Origin: Acidobacteriota bacterium
GTDB taxonomy: Bacteria; Acidobacteriota; Terriglobia; UBA7540
Reading direction: 5' to 3'
Assembly: GCA_021838785.1 (NCBI GenBank)
Contig: JAKCCV010000003.1
Span: forward strand, 144,001 to 208,000
Length of the DNA: 64,000 bases
Both the position numbers and the translations under genes were made by a program. This document shows, in pieces, positions 34,651-41,576 of the stretch; the stretch's first letter is position 1, and each line of letters starts with the position of its first letter. The notes beneath the pieces were generated by a model. It was not told the DNA's origin, did not search any database, and saw nothing but the letters and a program-made list of their open reading frames with translations.

Positions 34651-35208
34651 GGCGCGAGCCAGCCGGGTGATCGCTGCTCCGCTCATGCGCCTGCCTTGGG
34701 TCCGCAAGGGCATTTGCGCAGGCGAGCTGGGGCGGAGGAGAGGAAAGTCCGAACTCCGAAGGGCAGTGTGCTCGCTAACGACGAGGGTCGGCGGCGGATT
34801 CTCCCAAGGAGACGTACGCTTTCGACACGGAGAGTGCCACAGAAAACATACCGCCTGCTTCCGAAGTGACGCTTAATAAGCGCCGCTTCGGAAAAAGGTA
34901 AGGGTGAAAAGGTGCGGCGGCCCCGGCCGCTTAAAGTAAGAGCGCACCGCGCGACGAGCGATCGTCGCGGCAGGGCAAACCCCACACGGAGCAAGACCAA
35001 ATAGGAGAGGAGGGACGGCCCGTCCCGCAAGGCTCAGTAGCGGCGGTCCGTGGACACCGAACCCTAGGTGGGCGGCCAAGGACCGCCGCTACAAGCCGGC
35101 AACTCTCGGGTAGGTTGCTCGAGCCCGTCAGCAATGCCGGGCCTAGAGGAATGATCACCCTCCCGGCTCACCGGGAGACAGAATTCGGCTTACAGGCTGG
35201 CTCGCGCC
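34651..35208 (+). ncRNA. rnpB: RNase P RNA, bacterial type A, with expanded peripheral helices
   Basis: The catalytic RNA that trims the 5' leader of tRNAs. Helix P1 is a 14-bp perfect pair (34651-34664 with 35195-35208), and P2 is GGGTGATC (34665-34672) with GATCACCC (35153-35160). Universally conserved blocks are present: GAGGAAAGTCCG near 34738, GAGAGTGCCACAGAAA and ACATACCGCC, GGTAAGGGTGAAAAGG, GTAAGAGCGCACC, CCCACACGGAGCAAGACCAA and ATAGGAG, and GCCTAGAGGAATGATCACCC. ACAGAATTCGGCTTA follows near the 3' end. At about 558 nt it is much longer than the usual 350-450 nt. The extra length includes a GCGGC-CCCG-GCCGC hairpin in the P13 loop (about 34916-34930) and a 56-nt hairpin at 35037-35092. 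Confidence 0.95.
35037..35092 (+). repeat. perfect-stem hairpin inserted in the RNase P RNA
   Basis: GTAGCGGCGGTCC (35037-35049) pairs without mismatch with GGACCGCCGCTAC (35080-35092) around a 30-nt loop. It lies in the P16/P17 region, between the CGGCCCGTCCC block and CTCTCGGGTAGGTTGC, where the E. coli RNA has only a short link. Its ends, GTAGCNGCG and CGCNGCTAC, match those of the two 89-nt repeats at 1480 and 3276. Confidence 0.65.
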
Positions 35209-35306
35209 GCTCTTCCCGCCCTCGCGCCGCCATCGAGTTCCTTTGCGGCTGCGAGGTGCCTGCCAAGGGCGACAAGCTCTGAAGCTTCCCCGGCGGCTCA
35301 AAACCC

Positions 35307-37133
35307 TCATTCCACGGTCACGCTCTTGGCCAGATTGCGCGGCTGGTCCACGTCGCAGCCGCGCAGCACGGCGCAATGGTAGGCAAATAATTGCAGCGGC
35401 ACCACGGTCAACAGCGGCGTCAGAACCTCATGGTTACGCGGAATGAAGATCGTGTCGTCCACCATGGGGCGCAGCTTCGAGTTACCCTCGGTCGTGACGG
35501 CCACGATTTTTCCGTCCCGCGCCCGAATCTCCTGAATGTTGGAAACCATCTTTTCGTAGGACGGATCTTCGGGCACGAGGGCCAAAGTTGGAAAGGAAGG
35601 ATCAATCAAAGCAATCGGTCCGTGTTTCATTTCGCCGGCAGCGTAGGCCTCGGCGTGGATATAGGCAATCTCCTTGAGTTTCAGCGCGCCTTCGAGGGCG
35701 ATCGGATATTGGTACTTCCGCCCGATGTAGAGGAAATGTTCGGCCGTCGAATACTTCTCCGCCAGTTGTCGAATGGCCGGGGACTGCTTCAGCACCTCGC
35801 GCATTTGATCAGGTATCTTTTCCAGCCCGCGCAGAATGGCGGCGCCCTCTTCATAAGAGAGGTCGCGCGCCCGTCCCAGCAAAAGCGCCATCAGCGCCAG
35901 CAGCGTGAGTTGCGAGGTGAACGACTTGGTGGAAGCCACGCCAATTTCCATGCCGGCGTGACAATAGATTCCGCCGTGGGTTTCGCGGGCAATCGAACTG
36001 CCCACGACGTTGACCAGGCCGAGGGTCAAGGCGCCTTTCCGCTTGGCCTCCCGCAACGCCGCGAGGGTGTCCGCCGTTTCTCCCGACTGGCTGATGGCCA
36101 GCACCACGGTATTCTGACGGAGGTTCAGCTTGCGGTAACGGAACTCGGAAGCGAGTTCCGTTTCCACGGTCAGGTCGGTGAGTGTTTCAAAAACATAGCG
36201 CGCGTAAAGGCCGGCGTAATAACTGGTTCCGCAACTGACGATGATGAGGTGACGGGCCTGCTCCAGCCGATCCATCACGGCTTCCAAGCCGCCCAACTTG
36301 GCGACCGCCTCGGCGTGGTTCAGCCGGCCGCGCAGCGCGTTCTCCAACGCTTCGGGTTGCTCAAAGATTTCCTTGAGCATAAAGTGCGGGAAGTCGCCGC
36401 GCTCGGCCGCGGCGCGTCCAAAATCAATGGTGGTGGCGCGCCGTGTCACGGCCTGGTTCGCAAGCGTCGTGATGGAGAAGTCTCCCGGGCTGAGCGTTGC
36501 AACCTCGTTATCTTCAAGATAGACCACTTGGTCGGTATGCTGTGCGAGCGCGGCCACATCCGAGGCGGCCAGGGTTTCTCCTTCGCCCACCCCCAGCACA
36601 ATCGGGCTGCCGCGCCGCGCCATGACAATCTGGCGCGGGTGGGCCAAGTGCAGCACCGCAATGCCAAAGGTTCCTTCCACCTCCTGCAAAGCCCTCTGCA
36701 CCGCCGCCGGCAAATCTCCGGCGTAGGCACGCTCGATTAAATGCGCCAGGACTTCGGTATCGGTTTCGGAGCGGAAGGTGTGGCCTTGGGCAATGAGCCT
36801 CCGCTTGAGAGTTTGATAATTTTCGATGATGCCGTTATGAACGACCAATAGACGGCCGGCACAATCGGCGTGCGGGTGAGCGTTGGCCTCGGTGGGCTTG
36901 CCGTGGGTGGCCCAGCGCGTATGGGCGATCCCGGTCCAACCCTCGGGGCGATCGGCGGCCACTTTTTGCTCCAGTGCCGCGACTTTGCCCACCGCCCGTG
37001 CCACGTAGGCCTTGTCACTGTCGAGGACGGCGATGCCGCTCGAGTCGTAACCGCGATACTCCAGCCGCTTTAGGCCGTCCATCAGAATGCTCGGCGCCGA
37101 CCTGCTGCCAACATAGGCGACAATGCCACACAT
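35307..37133 (-). CDS. glmS: glutamine-fructose-6-phosphate aminotransferase (isomerising)
   Basis: GlmS makes glucosamine-6-phosphate from fructose-6-phosphate and glutamine, the entry step to peptidoglycan and lipopolysaccharide amino sugars. The 608-aa protein starts MCGIVAYVGSRSAP, exposing the nucleophilic Cys after Met removal. The glutaminase half carries HTRWATHGKPTEANAHPH and LVVHNGIIENYQTLK. Two SIS isomerase domains follow with SCGTSYYAGLYA, ISQSGETADTLAALREAK and IALEGALKLKEIAYIHAEAY, ending DQPRNLAKSVTVE. GAGAGAGG 6 nt before ATG 37133 supports this start over 37190. No glmS ribozyme core was recognised in the leader. Confidence 0.96.
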   Translation of the reverse strand: MCGIVAYVGSRSAPSILMDGLKRLEYRGYDSSGIAVLDSDKAYVARAVGKVAALEQKVAADRPEGWTGIAHTRWATHGKPTEANAHPHADCAGRLLVVHNGIIENYQTLKRRLIAQGHTFRSETDTEVLAHLIERAYAGDLPAAVQRALQEVEGTFGIAVLHLAHPRQIVMARRGSPIVLGVGEGETLAASDVAALAQHTDQVVYLEDNEVATLSPGDFSITTLANQAVTRRATTIDFGRAAAERGDFPHFMLKEIFEQPEALENALRGRLNHAEAVAKLGGLEAVMDRLEQARHLIIVSCGTSYYAGLYARYVFETLTDLTVETELASEFRYRKLNLRQNTVVLAISQSGETADTLAALREAKRKGALTLGLVNVVGSSIARETHGGIYCHAGMEIGVASTKSFTSQLTLLALMALLLGRARDLSYEEGAAILRGLEKIPDQMREVLKQSPAIRQLAEKYSTAEHFLYIGRKYQYPIALEGALKLKEIAYIHAEAYAAGEMKHGPIALIDPSFPTLALVPEDPSYEKMVSNIQEIRARDGKIVAVTTEGNSKLRPMVDDTIFIPRNHEVLTPLLTVVPLQLFAYHCAVLRGCDVDQPRNLAKSVTVE

Positions 37134-37209
37134 TGAAACCTCTCTCACTTTCAGTCTATCATCAACGCGGCCCTCCAAGACCGTCGCCAAGCCGGAAATC
37201 TTGAATTGC

Positions 37210-37619
37210 CTAGCTCAGACGGATGACCTGATCCGGTTGAAGTTGGAAAACCTCCATCCGAAATCCCGGCCGAAACAACGTCACTCGCTGTTCCCACGGC
37301 TCTGTCCCCACCAACTGAACTGGCACGCCCCGCAGGTCCGTCACCACGCGGGCCCCTCCGCGCAGCGTGAGCAGCGTTTTCCCGGCCAGAATGAGTTCCG
37401 AGGAGGGTTCACGCAATGTGGCCTCCGGCAGATCCCGCGCGGGTCCTGCCGCCGCGCCCGATGCACGAGTCACGAATGAAGGAGACCAGCATCGGTGCGG
37501 AACGAAGGGAACGTCTCGCTTCTGCCGAACCGGCCCGTCGCTCGGCCTTTGGCGCCGCGGCCTCTAGCGGGCAAGGCCGTTATCGCCATGGCTTGTTCAA
37601 AGAATTCGCGCCGTGTCAT
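37210..37619 (-). pseudogene. broken Tat-signal ORF pair between GH31 and glmS genes
   Basis: A 49-codon frame (37619-37470) begins MTRREFFEQAMAITALPA, a twin-arginine-like signal peptide start, then stops. A second frame (37473-37210, 87 codons) overlaps its stop by 3 nt in another register and reads into SSELILAGKTLLTLRGGARV, VTDLRGVPVQLVGTEPW and FRPGFRMEVFQLQPDQVIRLS. One frameshift would join them into an exported protein of about 135 residues; alternatively this is the remnant of a larger deleted gene, or two coupled small genes. I recognise no domain in the second part. It sits on the same strand between a secreted glucosidase gene and glmS. Confidence 0.4.
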
Positions 37620-37693
37620 GCTGTCGTGGCTGCGAGGCTGTCTGGCGTTCTCGCGTTCCCTGGCCCGTCAGACCGCAGGCGAAATCTCCGTGG

Positions 37694-40201
37694 CTATTCG
37701 TTCACCTGAGCCGTGACGGCCACGCCTCGATCAGGAAACCGAATCTGCACAATGCCGGATTCGCGTCCGTAGCTCCAGCCTTCTTTCGCCTTGTTGAAGG
37801 CAGCGCGGGAGGTCTCGCGGGCTAGAGCTTGGCCGTTGAGCGTTACGCTGTGGGGCGCCGTGCGTTGATCAAAGATTTCAAGCACGATGGCTCGGGGCGG
37901 CGGCGTGTACGATCCTTGACGCGCCGAGATTTGAACGATGACGCCGGAAGCGTTCTGAGAAGCGCTGATCTGCTGCAACAAATAGGCCCCGTGTTGGTAA
38001 TCGAAGCTGCGGCCATCGTCCTCGTAATATTGGCGGGTGGAGTTGCCGTCCGGAAAGATGAGGAACTTTAGGGGATTGATGGGGGCTTGGCCAGTGTACT
38101 GAACCAACTGCTGGGTCGGAATAATGGCTCCGCCGCGAGCGAACAGCGGAATTCGGCCGAGGGGCGCGTGCACCATGACCGTCTTCGGTCCTTGGTAGGG
38201 CCGGTGCGACCAAAAATCAAACCACTTGCCTTTCGGCAAATAGACCGGCCATCGGCGCTCGCCATCCTTGATGACCGGCGCCACCAGCAGATCGTTTCCG
38301 AACAGGAATTCATACTGCTGGCTGACGGCCGTCGGATCATCCGGGTAATCGAGCAACAGAGCGCGCATGATGGGCAGCCCCGTCTTCGACGACTGATAAA
38401 ACGCGTTGTAGAGGTAAGGCAGCAGACGATAACGAAGGTCAATGGAGCGGCGGTTGATGGCCTCGCGGCGCAGGCCATAGGACCAGGGGTCCTGCTCGCG
38501 GGTGTGGAGATTGGTATGGGTACGGCAAAACGGATAGAAAACGCCCGCTTCGAGCCAGCGCGTGTAGAGGTCGGCGCTGGGGCTAAGCGCGAAGCCGCCG
38601 ATATCGGCCCCTGCAAACGCCAAACCCGAAAGCCCCATATTGAGAAGCTCGCGGATGCTGATGCCGAGCTGTTGCCAGGTGGACGAGTTGTCTCCCGTCC
38701 AAACCGCCGCGTACCGCTGGCCGCCCGCGTAAGTATCGCGCGTCAACACGAAGGGCCGCCGGTTGGGGTGAAAATGAAGTTCGCCGTCGCGGGTGGCGCG
38801 AGACATCTCCATGCCATAAACGTTGTGAATCTTGGCTTGCGGGCTTTCGAGGCCGTGGTCGTAAAACACGGTGTTGAGGGGCATGGTTCGGGTGGGCACG
38901 TCGAAGATGGAAGGCTCATTCATGTCGTTCCAAAAGCCGGCAACACCATCGGAAATCAGACCCTGAAACAACGAACCCCACCACGCGCGCACGCGGGGCG
39001 AGGTGAAGTCCGGAAAAACGCTCTCGCCCGGCCATACCTTGCCCTCATACACTTTGCCGTTCGGCCAGGTGACGAAGTCGTGCCCCGCCATCCCCTGCTG
39101 ATAGACCCAATAATTCGGGTCCACTTTGATGCCGGGGTCAATAATCGTCACCACGCGGAAACCCTGCCGACGCAACTGAGCAATCATCGCCCGCGGATGC
39201 GGGAAGCGGTGGCGATTCCATGTGAAGACGCGATAGCCGTTCATGTAGTGAATGTCGAGATAAATCACATCGCAGGGAATGTGGCGCAAACGAAAATTCT
39301 CGGCGATAAAACGCACCACCTTGGCCGGGTAATAGCTGTAGCGGCTCTGCTGGTAGCCGAGTACCCACCTTGGCGGCAACGGCGTTCGTCCGACCAACTC
39401 CGTAAACTCCTCCACGACCTTGGCGGGCGAAGGCCCATAGAAAAAGTAATAATTAAGTTCGCCGCCCTCGGCGCCGAACGAATACCGGTTGGGAAACTCC
39501 GTGCCGAAATCGAAGCTGCTTCGGTAGGTGTTGTCGAAGAAAATGCCATAAGCTTTCCCGCGGCGAAGCGCGATAAAGAACGGCACATCCTCGTAAAGCG
39601 GGTCGGTGGTGGCGCCCCAACCGTAGGCGTCCGTGTTCCACATCACGTAACTGTGGCCTCGCTTGTCCAGCCGACCAGATTTTTCACCCAGGCCAAAATA
39701 CTGTTCGTCCGCCGGCATCCACTTCCACACGCGAACGCGAGCTCCATCATGCGCCATGCCGAGATCAGGGTCGTCTTTTGAGATTAGCTTCCCGTCGGAA
39801 TCGTCAAAGCTCAACCGAAAGGGATTCAGTTGGGCGCGAATCTCGAGCCGCGGCGTGCGTAGGGTTTCTATCCCGCGTCGGCCGGTGATGTGGACGGGAA
39901 AGCTCTTCCAGTTTTTCTTAATCACCGCCCAGGAATAATCTGTCGTAGGCGGCGGACCAATTGTCATGCGAACGCGGATGATGGCGGGCGCGAGCGCCGT
40001 CACAGAGACCACAGTGTGATGATGGGTAAAGGTAACTTCATTCGGCCCCACCTTAGAAACGGTCAGTCGCCCCACGCTATGCCAACCAGCATAGGCGGAG
40101 CCGGCGCCGATGAAAAACGCCGCAACGACGCAGAAGTGAGCCAAAGAGAATTTTGGTTTTCTCACGCGAACGTCACCCTTCTGAAGAGAACATTGCCGCA
40201 T
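37694..40201 (-). CDS. secreted GH31 alpha-glucosidase
   Basis: An 835-aa glycoside hydrolase family 31 enzyme with an N-terminal signal peptide (FSLAHFCVVAAFFIGAGSAYA), so it acts in the periplasm or outside. The N-terminal beta-sandwich includes QYFGLGEKSGRLDKRG and YVMWNTDAYGWG. The catalytic barrel has DVIYLDIHYMNGYRVFTWN, the nucleophile Asp in GFWNDMNEPSIF, RPFVLTRDTYAGGQRYAAVW with the acid/base Asp in WTGDNSSTW, and FAGADIGGF. The C-terminal part (VYLPKGKWFDFWSHRPY, GRIPLFARGGAIIP) is also standard. It releases glucose (or xylose) from alpha-glucans or oligosaccharides. A GGGAGA precedes the ATG. Confidence 0.92.
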   Translation of the reverse strand: MRQCSLQKGDVRVRKPKFSLAHFCVVAAFFIGAGSAYAGWHSVGRLTVSKVGPNEVTFTHHHTVVSVTALAPAIIRVRMTIGPPPTTDYSWAVIKKNWKSFPVHITGRRGIETLRTPRLEIRAQLNPFRLSFDDSDGKLISKDDPDLGMAHDGARVRVWKWMPADEQYFGLGEKSGRLDKRGHSYVMWNTDAYGWGATTDPLYEDVPFFIALRRGKAYGIFFDNTYRSSFDFGTEFPNRYSFGAEGGELNYYFFYGPSPAKVVEEFTELVGRTPLPPRWVLGYQQSRYSYYPAKVVRFIAENFRLRHIPCDVIYLDIHYMNGYRVFTWNRHRFPHPRAMIAQLRRQGFRVVTIIDPGIKVDPNYWVYQQGMAGHDFVTWPNGKVYEGKVWPGESVFPDFTSPRVRAWWGSLFQGLISDGVAGFWNDMNEPSIFDVPTRTMPLNTVFYDHGLESPQAKIHNVYGMEMSRATRDGELHFHPNRRPFVLTRDTYAGGQRYAAVWTGDNSSTWQQLGISIRELLNMGLSGLAFAGADIGGFALSPSADLYTRWLEAGVFYPFCRTHTNLHTREQDPWSYGLRREAINRRSIDLRYRLLPYLYNAFYQSSKTGLPIMRALLLDYPDDPTAVSQQYEFLFGNDLLVAPVIKDGERRWPVYLPKGKWFDFWSHRPYQGPKTVMVHAPLGRIPLFARGGAIIPTQQLVQYTGQAPINPLKFLIFPDGNSTRQYYEDDGRSFDYQHGAYLLQQISASQNASGVIVQISARQGSYTPPPRAIVLEIFDQRTAPHSVTLNGQALARETSRAAFNKAKEGWSYGRESGIVQIRFPDRGVAVTAQVNE

Positions 40202-40272
40202 GATCGTCTCCCGCCGGGCTGCCGCCGCAGCCGCCGCAGCGAGGTGAAGCTTCTTCGGTAGCGGGAGTCATT

Positions 40273-41553
40273 TCAAACCTCAAAGAGCAGGCTCGCCGGA
40301 TCCTCGATGAGCTCCTTGATGCGCACCAAAAACTGGACTGCCTCGCGCCCGTCCACCAGGCGATGGTCGTAACTCAAGGCCACGTACATCATGGGGCGCA
40401 CTTGAATTTGCCCGCTCACCACGATGGCGCGCTCCTGAATTTTATGAAGGCCCAAAATGCCTGTTTGCGGCGGATTGAGAATCGGCGTGCTGAGAAGCGA
40501 GCCGAAAACGCCGCCGTTGGTGATGGTAAACGTGCCGCCGCGAAGGTCTTCCAGGGTCAACTCGCCGGCTTCGGATTTGCGCGCGTATTCTTTGATGGCG
40601 CGTTCAATATCCGCAAAGCTCATGGCGTCGGCATCCCGCAGCACGGGGACGACGAGCCCTTCTTCGGCGCCAATCGCCACACCGATGTCGAAGTAATGCT
40701 TCAACACCATCTCCTCGCCTTGAATCTCCGCGTTGAGCCTCGGAAATTCGCGCAGAGCACCCACGGAGGCCTTGACGAAAAAAGAGGAGATGCCCAGCCC
40801 CACACCATGCCGCTCTCGGAACAGCTCCTTCCACCGAGCGCGCAATTGCATCACGGCGGTCATGTCAATCTCATTAAAGGTGGTAAGCATCGCGGCCGTG
40901 TGTTGTGCTTCCACCAAGCGGCGGGCGATGGTCAGTCGTCGGCGTGAGAGTCGCACCCGCTCTTCGCGTCGGTCACTCTTGGTTTCCCGTTGAGTGGCCG
41001 AAGCGGGCGAAGGCGCTGCCATCCGGGCGACCTTGGTCTCAGCGGAGTCGGTGGTTTGGCCGGGCGGCTTCTCCGCAACGGCAGGTTGGGCTTTCTCAAG
41101 GTAAGCCTCGACGTCGCGTTGGCGAATGCGGCCCGCCTCGCGGGCCGGCACCCGGCGGAGGTCCACGCCTTTCTCCTCGGCCATGCGGCGCGCAAGCGGC
41201 GTGACCTTGCGCGGCTCTTTCGTGAGCTCAACCGGTGCCGCGGACTTCGCTTGGGACGGGACGCTCGCTGAAGAACCCGGCGGCTCCAGCTCGGGAGCCT
41301 TTCGTCCAGCGTCGGAGACTTCCTCCAAAATTCCGAGCACGTCGCCGATTTTGACCGTTTCGCCCTCTGGCCGCTCAATCCGTGTCAGGACGCCATCGGT
41401 TTCCGCGGCCACTTCAAGGTCAACCTTATCCGTTTCAAGTGATACCAGCACCTCGCCCGTTCGGACACGATCTCCTTCTTTTTTCTGCCAGCGTCCGACC
41501 GTAGCTTCCAGCACGGATTCTCCGAGTTCGGGAACGACAATCTTCCTGGGCAT
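40273..41553 (-). CDS. sucB: 2-oxoglutarate dehydrogenase E2, dihydrolipoyl succinyltransferase
   Basis: The E2 core of the 2-oxoglutarate dehydrogenase complex, which passes the succinyl group to CoA in the TCA cycle. The 426-aa protein has a lipoyl domain (residues 1-78) with the lipoylated lysine in SLETDKVDLEV, a peripheral subunit-binding domain (TPLARRMAEEKGVDLRRVPA), and the catalytic domain ending in VALSYDHRLVDGREAVQFLV with the active His and Asp. Flexible Ala/Pro/Lys-rich linkers separate them. The pairing with sucA identifies it as SucB rather than pyruvate or branched-chain E2. ATG 41553 is the start; a GTG two codons upstream is less likely. Confidence 0.93.
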   Translation of the reverse strand: MPRKIVVPELGESVLEATVGRWQKKEGDRVRTGEVLVSLETDKVDLEVAAETDGVLTRIERPEGETVKIGDVLGILEEVSDAGRKAPELEPPGSSASVPSQAKSAAPVELTKEPRKVTPLARRMAEEKGVDLRRVPAREAGRIRQRDVEAYLEKAQPAVAEKPPGQTTDSAETKVARMAAPSPASATQRETKSDRREERVRLSRRRLTIARRLVEAQHTAAMLTTFNEIDMTAVMQLRARWKELFRERHGVGLGISSFFVKASVGALREFPRLNAEIQGEEMVLKHYFDIGVAIGAEEGLVVPVLRDADAMSFADIERAIKEYARKSEAGELTLEDLRGGTFTITNGGVFGSLLSTPILNPPQTGILGLHKIQERAIVVSGQIQVRPMMYVALSYDHRLVDGREAVQFLVRIKELIEDPASLLFEV

Positions 41554-41576
41554 CACCACTTCCCTTTCAGCTCTTC

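Noticed and set aside
37134-37209. glmS ribozyme upstream of glmS
   Set aside because: The leader is too short before the start codon and lacks the conserved core.
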